From assembly GCA_023255965.1 (NCBI GenBank), contig JAGDWE010000022.1, positions 1 to 39,253 of the forward strand: a DNA stretch of 39,253 nt, in the 5' to 3' direction. The notes under the pieces were generated by a model that made no database searches, was not told where the DNA came from, and saw only the letters and a list, made by a program, of their open reading frames with translations. Below, piece after piece: positions 1 through 9,280 of this stretch (within the stretch, counting starts at the first letter, position 1; each line of letters starts with the position of its first letter). This DNA comes from Desulfurococcales archaeon. Lineage in GTDB: Archaea; Thermoproteota; Thermoprotei_A; Sulfolobales; NBVN01. Position numbers and translations under genes: made by a program.

Positions 1-231
1 CCACACATCCCCCATCAAGTAATCAACGGCATTACTGCTTAATCAGGGACAGCCTAAACTTTTTATTATCCCTTAGAGCGTGAACCACTTTAGTTGATAG
101 GGTTGGTAGCAGTTTTAGGATTAAGATCTTTCACGGTTTTTGTAGGTGTTTTAGTGGCATTAGGTACGCTGAGGCTGTGCACTTGTCTAGCCTTAACTCC
201 TAGGCCTATAAACCCCCTATAGATACGTCGG

Positions 232-340
232 TGACCCCGGGCTTCCGCTACCCGCTCCAGAAGGGCGGCAAGGGGGCTCGGGGAAACCGCGAGGAACCGC
301 TTACGGAAACCTAAAACGACCGTAAGCGGGGAACGGCGCC
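232..340 (+). ncRNA. candidate structured non-coding RNA, unassigned family
   Basis: GC-rich island in an AT-rich intergenic region. Helix 235-242 (CCCCGGGC) pairs with 276-283 (GCTCGGGG); perfect 10-bp hairpin 297-306/320-329 (CCGCTTACGG/CCGTAAGCGG, 13-nt loop). TATA-like CCTATAAAC at 205-213 would place a + strand start near 232. Confidence 0.35.
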
Positions 341-491
341 GATAAAGCATGTTGTCGTTTTCCGGCTAATAGGAGTAAGATGATATTACGCTTAAAAGAG
401 AACATACGATGAGTCAACGACTACCACGCATCCATTGCTGAGATAAGTTTTTAAACTCATGTATTACAGTTATTCACTGACGACTGGTGAG

Positions 492-887
492 ATGAGAATG
501 AGCAAACCTGAATACGTAAGGTTTGAAGTCCCTCCTGAAATAGCCGAGAAAGCATATGAAGCTCTAAGGAGGGCTAGGGAATCTGGTGGCAAGATAAAGA
601 AGGGGACCAACGAAACAACTAAGGCTGTGGAGAGGGGGTTAGCTAAACTTGTATTGATCGCCGAGGACGTAGACCCCCCAGAAGTAGTTATGCATTTGCC
701 ATTATTATGTGAAGAGAAGAAAGTTCCATACATTTACGTACCCAGCAAAAAAAGGTTAGGTGAAAGCGCGGGTATCGAGGTAGCTGCCGCTAGTGCTGCT
801 ATTATAGAGCCCGGCGGTGCTAAAGACTTGGTTGAGGAATTAGCTAAGGCGTATCAGGAACTTAAGGCTAAAGCAAGTAGGAAGTAA
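492..887 (+). CDS. rpl7ae: 50S ribosomal protein L7Ae
   Basis: [68 protein letters not shown] is the classic L7Ae core; the 459 start is probably too early. Confidence 0.95.
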   Translation: MRMSKPEYVRFEVPPEIAEKAYEALRRARESGGKIKKGTNETTKAVERGLAKLVLIAEDVDPPEVVMHLPLLCEEKKVPYIYVPSKKRLGESAGIEVAAASAAIIEPGGAKDLVEELAKAYQELKAKASRK

Positions 888-937
888 GACTAATAGGACT
901 TAAAAAGTACTTAAATCAACTATATATCAGTCCATCT

Positions 938-1366
938 TTAGAGCAGTTCCTCAGGTCTAAATAACACACTAATTTCGTATTCAGCTCTTTCAGGACTATC
1001 AGCAGCGTGAATAACATTTTCTGATATTGACAATGAGTAATCACCCCTTATAGTACCAGGTGCAGCTTTCCTACCATCAGTAGCCCCTATCATCAATCTA
1101 ACCACATTAACAGCATCGCTGCCCTCAAGAATCATAGCAACAACAGGCCCTGAAGTGATGTAATTAACTAGCTCATCATAGAAATGCTTTCCTTTATGTA
1201 TGTCATATAGTTTTTCCGCCTGTTCGAGGCTTAATTTAGTCATCTTCAGAGCTTTTATTTTAAATCCCTTTCTCTCAAATCTGGAAATTATTTCGCCTAT
1301 TAAGCCTCTCTTAACTCCGTCAGGCTTAATTATAACTATGGTCCTCTCAACCATATAGGCACCCAT
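938..1366 (-). CDS. ndk: nucleoside diphosphate kinase
   Basis: [21 protein letters not shown] and the catalytic [17 protein letters not shown] motif. Confidence 0.95.
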   Translation of the reverse strand: MGAYMVERTIVIIKPDGVKRGLIGEIISRFERKGFKIKALKMTKLSLEQAEKLYDIHKGKHFYDELVNYITSGPVVAMILEGSDAVNVVRLMIGATDGRKAAPGTIRGDYSLSISENVIHAADSPERAEYEISVLFRPEELL

Positions 1367-1601
1367 TATTCCTTATTCCTAGATGTAGACTTAAGTTTAA
1401 AATGCTTGTGCTTGAAAGCCCTACCTCCTTGAGGCGTAAGTGCCTATAGATAAACGCCCTCTAAAGTATTTGGTGGTGGTTTGCCTTAGGGAATCGATCC
1501 CCAGCTAGTAGCCTAGGTCGAGCTCTGGCCCTAACCGCCCTTCAAACTGGGTGTTGGGATCCCCGCCCTTTAGGCCCGTAGGGGGCTGGATTTAAATTTA
1601 G

Positions 1602-1790
1602 CTATTTACGTAGATATCTAAGGGTCCAGGGTAATTTCTTAGGATCCCTACCTAACTTGAAATTCTTAAAACATTTACTTGAACAGAACCTTAGTATGGT
1701 GCCATCATTCATTACGTACATTAAACCGCTACCCACTTCAATATCCCCTCCGCAAAACGAGCATCTAGATATCTTAGGCACATTATACAC
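1602..1790 (-). CDS. rpl24e: 50S ribosomal protein L24e
   Basis: [47 protein letters not shown], the L24e zinc-finger protein. Confidence 0.93.
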   Translation of the reverse strand: MYNVPKISRCSFCGGDIEVGSGLMYVMNDGTILRFCSSKCFKNFKLGRDPKKLPWTLRYLRK

Positions 1791-1994
1791 CTACCTACAT
1801 TCTAAAGATTGCAATTTAAAAATTTAAATTAATGATTGTGCGGCTTGCCTTCTTTTTGGCTGTTGTTATTACCTTTATATTTACTGGTTTTCCTTACATC
1901 TTGATGGTTATTAAGTATACTGATGCCTCATGCCTTTGTTGGCTGCTTTAAGTTTCATAAAAGGTCTATAAGCGTTAATATCGAATCCCTCACC

Positions 1995-2170
1995 TGAAGC
2001 AGGAAGTCCGAGGTGCAGAGGTCTCCCCACGGCGATGATCCTGAGGCTCCGACGGAGGAGCTGCGGGCTTGGTCGCCCCGGGCGGGGCCCAACGATATTG
2101 GCCCGATGAAGGGGGCCCTGAGGGCGATGAAGCCAAGGGTAGAGGGCTTGACATCAAACAATGTCAAGTC
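1995..2170 (+). ncRNA. rnpB: candidate RNase P RNA, minimal (type T-like)
   Basis: GC-rich block upstream of S28e. CR-I-like AGGAAGTCCGAGG at 2001-2013; CR-V-like GGTAGAGGGCTTGA at 2138-2151; AAGTCC (2004-2009) can pair with GGGCTT (2144-2149) as P4. Several GC-rich internal hairpins lie between. Ends approximate; no covariance model run. Confidence 0.55.
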
Positions 2171-2258
2171 CAATGAAACCCGAACCCCTTATAGGTCCAT
2201 CTATATGTTCAAAAGAATTTTTATAACCCGAGTAATGCATAATGTTAGGGTATCAGAG

Positions 2259-2519
2259 GTGAGTGATGAGAAAAAGGTGGTAATAAATCAGCCAGATGTT
2301 AATGTGGTTGAGGAATTCGGATTTCCAGCAGAAGTCATACAGATAATAGGACGTACCGGAGTAACGGGTGAGATAACTCAAGTGAGGGTGAGGATTCTTG
2401 AGGGCAGGGACAAGGGGAGGATAATAACTAGGAATATTAAGGGGCCTGTGAGAGTAGGTGATATAGTGATTTTAAGGGAAACTGAGAGGGAGGCTAGAAA
2501 ACTAATTGTTCGTAAGTGA
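2259..2519 (+). CDS. rps28e: 30S ribosomal protein S28e
   Basis: [60 protein letters not shown] is S28e. TATA-like TTTTTATAA at about 2217-2225 argues for a start at GTG 2259 or ATG 2235, not 2013. Confidence 0.93.
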   Translation: MSDEKKVVINQPDVNVVEEFGFPAEVIQIIGRTGVTGEITQVRVRILEGRDKGRIITRNIKGPVRVGDIVILRETEREARKLIVRK

Positions 2520-2628
2520 TTCAATTAATCTCCTAACCCCTTACTGATGCTCTCCATACCTCTTTACCTTTAATCCATAATCAGATTTTATATAGATAAA
2601 CATTCTGCAGATCACGTACATGAGCGTT

Positions 2629-4449
2629 TTATCTTTCTCTCAGAAGAGGAATTAAGGATAAACCATATGTTGTATCAGCTCTCTGCTTGATCTTAATTAT
2701 TTCCTTGATAAGCCTAATGTCATCCTCACTTAATACGTCCTTAAATTTTGTTAATACCTTCCTTAAGTCTTCTTCGTTAGGGCTCGTATAGAGTATGTCA
2801 CCCTCATCTAAATGCCTACCGACCATTATATTACCTCTTATCGAAACCGCTACTGCAGAACCTTTCCTAGCCTCAGATAAGCTCTTACCTCTATCTTGGA
2901 TCTGCATAATAACACCTAGTTCCTTTCCATCATCCCTCATGACTGGATAACCTGGCCTTAAAATCCCTTCAATCACCTCAACACCTACTATTACAGGGTC
3001 GCTCCTCCTGAATACATAGCCGGGTAAAACCCTAAATTTAGCTGGGAATACCGTCTTCATGATTTCCTGTCTTCTTTCCTCAGTCTTCAGTTCATCTACG
3101 AATTTCTCATAACTCTCTATAAGCCTGTATATCACATTGTCACTTAATATTTTAATACCTTCCCTGACGGCTAATTCCTCAGCATCAGGTAATGCCTTAA
3201 CATTAAATAACAATATCACGCCAAGGTATTTATTCTTCCTATGCACTATAGATGCCTCCATAACTTCTCTTTTAGATAGTGGGCCGACATCAGCTATCCT
3301 AACCGGAAATCCCTTACCTTCAAGTATACTTACTATAGCTTCTAACGTACCTAAAGCATCAGCCTTAATGATGAGGCCATCAATGTCTCTCCTAAACCTC
3401 ACTTGAGAGACCTCCTCAGAGACCTTATTAACGTATTCATCTATCGAGGCGCCTTTGGGTATAACGTATACAGGTGCACCAGCTATCGCCTCCTCAAGGC
3501 CTGGCGCACTAATTCTGACACCACTGGCAGCAGATACTTCCTCAACAGTTGCGAAGCCCGCATCAGAGGCCCGCATCTCAGTTAGTGGTTTAGGCATTAA
3601 CAATGCCCTCACCTTAGTCACTATAGGCCTATTAATGCCACCGACGACTATCTCATCGCCTCTTCTCAATACTCCATCGTATATAATTACATCAATACAT
3701 GTACCTAAACCACTTAACTCCTTGACTTCAAGTACAACACCCTTGGCCGGACCTTCAGTAAACATTAATTGATTCGTTAGATACCTCTGAGTAAGTCCTG
3801 CAAGGACTGCGAGTAATTCAGCTATGCCCTCACCAGTCCGGGCAGAGACGGGGACTATCGCTAAGGTCCTTGTAAAGTCCTTAATTCTATCAAATCTATC
3901 GGCATTAAAACCTAAACCACTCAATTCACCAACTAAGCTATATATTCTTCTATCAAGCTCATCAACAACATTTTTCGACTGCTTTCTTATCGTTATGAGA
4001 AACGGCTCATCCATGTTAGGCCTCCATCCAGGGATTTTATCGATCTTATTGGCGGCTACCACGAAAGGAACCCTCCTACTTCTTAATATCTCAATACACT
4101 CGATAGTCTGTTTCTTAATTCCCTCATTAATATCTATAACAAGTATTGAGAAATCTGCTATATTGCCACCTCTCCTCCTTAAATTACTAAATACTTCATG
4201 TCCAGGGGTATCTATAAAAAGTAGTCCCGGGATCTTAAGCTGTATATTGAAGAACTCCCTTAACGGCTTGGTCAAATCATTGATCACCGACGCAGGTACT
4301 AAACTAGCTCCTATATGTTGGGTTATTTCGCCTGGCTCCTTCTTAGCAACTGCAGTACCCCTAATCTTATCTAATAATGTCGTCTTACCGTGATCGACAT
4401 GACCTAATACAACAACTATGGGTTGCCTTAACCTCCTTTCACTACTCAT
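2629..4449 (-). CDS. infB: translation initiation factor aIF5B
   Basis: G motifs GHVDHGKTTLLDKIRG, DTPGHEVFSNLRRRGG, NKIDKIPGW; aIF5B-type length and C-terminus. Confidence 0.96.
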   Translation of the reverse strand: MSSERRLRQPIVVVLGHVDHGKTTLLDKIRGTAVAKKEPGEITQHIGASLVPASVINDLTKPLREFFNIQLKIPGLLFIDTPGHEVFSNLRRRGGNIADFSILVIDINEGIKKQTIECIEILRSRRVPFVVAANKIDKIPGWRPNMDEPFLITIRKQSKNVVDELDRRIYSLVGELSGLGFNADRFDRIKDFTRTLAIVPVSARTGEGIAELLAVLAGLTQRYLTNQLMFTEGPAKGVVLEVKELSGLGTCIDVIIYDGVLRRGDEIVVGGINRPIVTKVRALLMPKPLTEMRASDAGFATVEEVSAASGVRISAPGLEEAIAGAPVYVIPKGASIDEYVNKVSEEVSQVRFRRDIDGLIIKADALGTLEAIVSILEGKGFPVRIADVGPLSKREVMEASIVHRKNKYLGVILLFNVKALPDAEELAVREGIKILSDNVIYRLIESYEKFVDELKTEERRQEIMKTVFPAKFRVLPGYVFRRSDPVIVGVEVIEGILRPGYPVMRDDGKELGVIMQIQDRGKSLSEARKGSAVAVSIRGNIMVGRHLDEGDILYTSPNEEDLRKVLTKFKDVLSEDDIRLIKEIIKIKQRADTTYGLSLIPLLRER

Positions 4450-4467
4450 TTTAACATACCTTATAGA

Positions 4468-5571
4468 TTATGTTAATCTATACCTTAAAATCGCTACAAT
4501 CCCATTAAATGTTTTCTCAATCCACACATATTCAGGTATCGACTCAGGCACCACGTAGACCGTTGCTCCATACTTCTTGGCTTCCTCGAGCAACTCATCA
4601 ATGTTTTGATGGTTTTCGATCACTATTAATGCCTTCACAGCTCCAAACTCAAGTGCCTTCAGAATATCATTTAACCCATAGAGCGCTAAACCGTCATCCT
4701 TAGCTAAGTGATATTTGAACTCCTCAATAGCATTAACAGTCTCCACATACCTATGTCCCTTAATTATATCGTATGCCTTCATAACTAACTCCTTAAGTCC
4801 TGGCTCACCTTGAGCGCTAACATCTATTAACGGATTAAGTATTCTCTCTTTAAGCCTATAGTCTATATAATCACCTTTGACAAAGTCGTTCTTCGCATAT
4901 CCAGGACCGCCTACTAAAATACCTTTTAGTTTCCCGCTTTCAAGATACGGTAGAAGATTACTATTTACCGCCTCACCTACCCTTTTATAGAACTCATCAA
5001 CTAATTCCTCAATTATCCTATCATAGCGTCTCTGAGACTGACCGCCCTTACTATGCTTCCCTGGAATATACCCCTCTAATTCCTCAAGAACAATTAATGA
5101 TGCCCCTTTCAATAGACCTATAGTAGCTTCGTCTCTTTCAATAATTACTAGGCCGTAGACATCGCTTTCCTCAACCATTACTTCAAGGAACTCTGTATGG
5201 AAGTACTTATCAGTTCTATAAAAATAGATTGTTATAGGATCCGGCGGTGAAAACACCATGCACATGAATTCACCGCTATCCTCATCCTCGCCAGAGAATA
5301 TTACTAGGCCGTTAGGTGGAATCTTAGAAATATCACTTAATCTATCTATGGCAACACTTAATGCCCTTTGAACTCTATCTTTAGTTCTCTTAAGCTTAAT
5401 ATTGTCCGTGATGGCCAATTCCTGTCTTAACATATTAACTACGTCGCTAATAGGTCTCCCAGGAGGTATATAAAGGGAAAGCAATGTCGTGGCATGCGAC
5501 TTCCATCGCTTTAACTCCCTAATGATAACTCTTAGCTTATCCCTACTTATTTGATATTCACTAAATATCAC
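4468..5571 (-). CDS. prf1: peptide chain release factor aRF1
   Basis: Class I archaeal/eukaryotic RF features, including GGQ in KHSKGGQSQRRYDRIIEELV and GPGYAKNDFVKGDYI. Confidence 0.95.
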   Translation of the reverse strand: MIFSEYQISRDKLRVIIRELKRWKSHATTLLSLYIPPGRPISDVVNMLRQELAITDNIKLKRTKDRVQRALSVAIDRLSDISKIPPNGLVIFSGEDEDSGEFMCMVFSPPDPITIYFYRTDKYFHTEFLEVMVEESDVYGLVIIERDEATIGLLKGASLIVLEELEGYIPGKHSKGGQSQRRYDRIIEELVDEFYKRVGEAVNSNLLPYLESGKLKGILVGGPGYAKNDFVKGDYIDYRLKERILNPLIDVSAQGEPGLKELVMKAYDIIKGHRYVETVNAIEEFKYHLAKDDGLALYGLNDILKALEFGAVKALIVIENHQNIDELLEEAKKYGATVYVVPESIPEYVWIEKTFNGIVAILRYRLT

Positions 5572-5619
5572 TCACCATACAGGTCTTAAAATATATGACT
5601 ACTTTTAAATCTTACTCTA

Positions 5620-5651
5620 GCTGACCTCCTCCCCGCCCTGAAGGGCGAGGG
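5620..5651 (-). mobile_element. solo IS200/IS605-type right-end / omegaRNA-like hairpin
   Basis: GCTGACCTCCTCCCCGCCCTGAAGGGCGAGGG differs at one base from 28685-28716, which abuts a TnpB C-terminal remnant. Internal GCCCTGAAGGGC palindrome. Strand follows the TnpB orientation at the other copy. Confidence 0.65.
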
Positions 5652-5779
5652 CTTCCCCCGAGGTCTCGAGGGTTACACTCCTTCATGGGTGCTACTCGAT
5701 TATGATCCACGATCAAATGTTAAGTAGCCCATCATTTTTTAAATAATTCGAATAACTACCCTGAATATAGGCAGCTACG

Positions 5780-6079
5780 ATGGGTATGAAACTCCTCATT
5801 TATGTAGGATACGATAGTAAAAGTTATGAGCTCCTAAGGAAAATACGCCTCTACGATAAAATAACGTTTCTAGATACAAACATCATATATATACCCTCAA
5901 TAGATGATGATATATTAACAAACATATTAATTCCATCAATGATTATTGAAGAGCACATAGAAGGTACTGTATATCGCCATCAAGTTAACTCATTAAGCGA
6001 ATTACATAACCATCCAATAATTAATGCCGAATTAGGTTTAAGTACAAACTCTAAGGATGTCAGTCATGTAGGTATATAG
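5780..6079 (+). CDS. hypothetical protein
   Basis: 99-aa ORF with ATG in otherwise empty intergenic space, convergent with and slightly overlapping gltX; no family recognised. Confidence 0.45.
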   Translation: MGMKLLIYVGYDSKSYELLRKIRLYDKITFLDTNIIYIPSIDDDILTNILIPSMIIEEHIEGTVYRHQVNSLSELHNHPIINAELGLSTNSKDVSHVGI

Positions 6080-7835
6080 CTATAATAACATTATGCCTGA
6101 CCTTATCTACCTTAATGAAGCCGAATCTGACCAACTGTACCACTTCATTCACTTTTAAATTCATCATAAACGGCTCGCCATAACCTCTAATCCTTGATAT
6201 CCTAAGCCCCTCGGGCTTCATTACCATCACTCTAACATGGTTATGATAGGGTACCCACTGAATTATTGGAGCATTTAATTTCCTAGCATCGCTTAACTCG
6301 ATACTAAAGAACTCAGCTAAAATACCATCACGGAGCTCGCCAACGTACTTAATGTTCATGTATTCCATCAATCTAACGTAGCCTAATTCCCTAAACTTAA
6401 GGGAGTCATCACTACTTATCAATACCATTAACTTATCATCAATTAAATTTACTTCGATGCTTCTACTACCTAGATCCTTATTTGTAGGGTGTAAAGGTAT
6501 TGAAACCTTATTTAACTCCTTAGGCACGCCTTTAATTATTACATTAACGCCGGGCTGAGGTACAAACATCAACCTCTTAGATGAAGCATCAATAAGCTTT
6601 CTATTTGTTGCCGCGATATTATCCCAGCTAATTACTGCATCGGTGTCCTTAATACCTACCTCCATGATCAATTTCCTAATGACCTCCGGGAGTATACCCC
6701 TCCTCCTTAGTGATGCTATGGTTCCAAATCTAATATCGTCTATCTCTTTAAATACGTTAGGATATTTGAACAGCAGGTCCTTAATTTTAGACTTACTAAG
6801 TATCAACCCCTCTAGTCTCAACCTTCCTACGTTAATCACCTCAGGATACCTCCACTTAAAATACCCATATAGGTATCTCTGCTTAATGGTATTAACCATG
6901 TGCTCTTTACCACGGAGTATATGGGTTACATTCATGAGATGGTCATCTACACCGGCTGCGTAATTATATGTCGGCCATACATTGTATTTAGAGCCAGTTA
7001 TAGGGTGTGGATTCCTGTCCGTATCAATTATTCTAAATGCCACCCAATCCCTCACCGATGGATCTGGATGGGTCGTATCTGTCTTTACCCTTAGAACCGC
7101 CTCCCCCTCGCTAAAGTGATTAGATAGCATCCTGTCCCATAGCTCTAAATTCTTATCTACATCCAAGCCTCTGTGAGGACATGGCTTCATATCGAGTTTA
7201 TACTTACGATACTCATCCCTGCTACATAAATCAACATATGCTCCTCCCACATTTATTAGCTCCTTAGCTAATTCATAATACACTTCCATCCTTAATGACT
7301 GTATGTATTCTTCGTCCCATATCACACCTAGCCATCTTAGGTCATCCTTTATGAGACTGTAAGCATCAGGCAACGGTTTCTTAGTCTTAGGATCGGTATC
7401 CTCAAACCTTAATATGAACTTACCATCATACATCTTAGCGTACTCATAGCTAAGTATAGCAGGTCTAGCATTCCCTAAATGTATAAGGAAGTCTGGATTA
7501 GGGGCGAATCTTGTTCGTATCTCCTTATACAGCTCAACATTAGGTAATGGAGGTAGACCCCTACTTTTCGCAATCTCTTTTCTCTCAAAGATCTCGGGGT
7601 ACCTCTCTTTAGCTAATTTAATTTGATCTTCTAGACTTAGCTTATTGACTTCACTAATTATTTCAGAAACTAATGAGGATAATTCTCTAACATTGGACCT
7701 TAATTCAGGCATTAAACCTAGCAGCTTGCTAATGACCGGTTGAGGTAGCGCTCTACCTGAATGCTCTATAGCGTTCTTTAGGGCTAACTTAAATATTATC
7801 TCACGTAGTTCTAAACTCGAGCTCACTGACATACT
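6060..7835 (-). CDS. gltX: glutamyl-tRNA synthetase (archaeal type)
   Basis: EIRTRFAPNPDFLIHLGNARPAILSYEYAKMYDGKFILRFEDTDPKTKKPLPDAY, LEGLILSKSK (KMSKS equivalent). Start approximate; an upstream start at 7889 is possible. Confidence 0.94.
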   Translation of the reverse strand, partial: SMSVSSSLELREIIFKLALKNAIEHSGRALPQPVISKLLGLMPELRSNVRELSSLVSEIISEVNKLSLEDQIKLAKERYPEIFERKEIAKSRGLPPLPNVELYKEIRTRFAPNPDFLIHLGNARPAILSYEYAKMYDGKFILRFEDTDPKTKKPLPDAYSLIKDDLRWLGVIWDEEYIQSLRMEVYYELAKELINVGGAYVDLCSRDEYRKYKLDMKPCPHRGLDVDKNLELWDRMLSNHFSEGEAVLRVKTDTTHPDPSVRDWVAFRIIDTDRNPHPITGSKYNVWPTYNYAAGVDDHLMNVTHILRGKEHMVNTIKQRYLYGYFKWRYPEVINVGRLRLEGLILSKSKIKDLLFKYPNVFKEIDDIRFGTIASLRRRGILPEVIRKLIMEVGIKDTDAVISWDNIAATNRKLIDASSKRLMFVPQPGVNVIIKGVPKELNKVSIPLHPTNKDLGSRSIEVNLIDDKLMVLISSDDSLKFRELGYVRLMEYMNIKYVGELRDGILAEFFSIELSDARKLNAPIIQWVPYHNHVRVMVMKPEGLRISRIRGYGEPFMMNLKVNEVVQLVRFGFIKVDKVRHNVIIAIYLHD

Positions 7836-8256
7836 CATCACCAACAACATAAATAGAATATTTCTCAGGTCTTTCAGGTAATTCTTCAATAATTAGTATA
7901 TAGCCTTTACAGGGAGAGTACACCTTCCTGGTCTCACCCTTGCTAGTAATTATATGTGCTATTAAATCATCGATATCAACATTTAATAGCTCATCTACCT
8001 TAAGTATTACATCATGGCCTGAGACCTCAAATTTACATACCTTAGCCCCTCTACTAATCTTCACGCATTTACGTAGCCTGTCATTACATAGCATTAAATC
8101 CTCCGTAAGAAGCTCATTATCTATCAACCTCTTAACTTCCATAACATCTAAAGACCTTAAGGCATCGTATTCAGGGTCTACCATATAATAGTGAACACCT
8201 AAATAATACCTACGTAGGTTATTTAAGCGCTTATTTAATCTTGATGAAATGCTCAA
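7801..8256 (-). CDS. DUF2118-like conserved archaeal protein
   Basis: 151 aa; C-terminal SPCKGYILIIEELPERPEKYSIYVVGDEYVSE resembles the DUF2118/COG4072 pattern from memory; operon position between GGPPS and gltX. Confidence 0.55.
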   Translation of the reverse strand: MSISSRLNKRLNNLRRYYLGVHYYMVDPEYDALRSLDVMEVKRLIDNELLTEDLMLCNDRLRKCVKISRGAKVCKFEVSGHDVILKVDELLNVDIDDLIAHIITSKGETRKVYSPCKGYILIIEELPERPEKYSIYVVGDEYVSELEFRTT

Positions 8257-9258
8257 TTAGTAATACCTCCTAGTCAAAAACAATGCGAAGTCCTTAATCA
8301 TCTCCTTAGCTTTAATATCGTTAGTCTTGATATCCTCGATTAATGCTAAACCTTTTGAAAGGAATTCTTCAGCCACTTTATTACTATACTCCAACGCGCC
8401 TGACTCAATTATTAACTCAGCTGCCCTCCTTAAATCATCTACACATGCATTTCTATTGCCTAAGACGTTAAGTATGAATTTCTTGGATTGTTCACTAGTA
8501 TTATTTAATGCATATATAACTGGTAATGTCTTCTTACCCTCCCTTAAATCACTATATATAGGCTTACCTAAGACTTTCTCATCGCCAACCAACCCTAGCT
8601 CATCGTCTCTAATTTGAAATGCTATACCAATGTATTTAGCGAAATTACTAATACGCTCTAGAGACCCCTCATCAGCTCCAGCTATGACAGCCCCGATGTA
8701 TGCTGAAGCCTTAAATAAGGCAGCTGTCTTCTTAAATACCATCCTGAGGTACTCATCGATAGTAACGTCAGTTCTACGCTCGAACTCCATATCGAGCGCC
8801 TGACCCTCAGCGACAGTTATAGCTGCCCATGTTAACTCCTTTAAGGCCTTGATTAGACGATCTGATGGGATCCCGTAATCAGCTAATTTCAATAGTGCCT
8901 CATAGGATTTAGCGAAAAGCAGATCCCCGGCTAGTATTGCCATGGCTTCCCCGTACACCTTATGGACTGTAGGAACGCCTCTCCTAAACTCATCCCTATC
9001 CATTATGTCATCGTGAATTAATGTAAAGTTATGAAGTATCTCTACGGAGGCAGCAGGATACAACGCCAATTCCTCCCCTAATCCGAAAATCCTTGCAGAC
9101 AGAACGACCAATAAAGGCCTTAATCTCTTACCCCCAGCCCTAATTAAATGCATTGATGCATCATACAGGCTCCTCTCATCACCCCTAACAACGTCATTTA
9201 TTATAGCATCGATCTTACCAGCTAAGCTGTTAGCATATGCTAATAGAGCTTCAGACAT
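8257..9258 (-). CDS. polyprenyl (geranylgeranyl/farnesyl) diphosphate synthase
   Basis: GGKRLRPLLVVLS, LIHDDIMDRDEFRRGVPTVH (DDxxD), FQIRDDELGL second Asp-rich motif. Confidence 0.94.
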   Translation of the reverse strand: MSEALLAYANSLAGKIDAIINDVVRGDERSLYDASMHLIRAGGKRLRPLLVVLSARIFGLGEELALYPAASVEILHNFTLIHDDIMDRDEFRRGVPTVHKVYGEAMAILAGDLLFAKSYEALLKLADYGIPSDRLIKALKELTWAAITVAEGQALDMEFERRTDVTIDEYLRMVFKKTAALFKASAYIGAVIAGADEGSLERISNFAKYIGIAFQIRDDELGLVGDEKVLGKPIYSDLREGKKTLPVIYALNNTSEQSKKFILNVLGNRNACVDDLRRAAELIIESGALEYSNKVAEEFLSKGLALIEDIKTNDIKAKEMIKDFALFLTRRYY

Positions 9259-9280
9259 AGATCGACACCTTTTAAAAGAA

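Noticed and set aside
90-350. 86-aa minus ORF
   Set aside because: Low-complexity basic sequence overlapping a GC-rich RNA-like island, no recognisable family; more likely non-coding.
2031-2140. C/D box sRNA interpretation (GATGAT, CTGA, GATGAA, CTGA, GATGAA motifs)
   Set aside because: Box-like motifs exist, but spacing is irregular, terminal stem is absent, and the RNase P-like elements explain the whole block better. Not fully excluded.
2013-2258. N-terminal extension of the S28e ORF
   Set aside because: It translates the GC-rich RNA-like region; a TATA-like box lies at about 2217-2225, just before the conserved S28e start.
3137-4393. Several + strand ORFs opposite infB (89, 60, 105 and 189 aa)
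   Set aside because: Antisense shadow ORFs of a strongly conserved gene, with Ser/Thr/Ile-rich compositions typical of reverse-complement translation.
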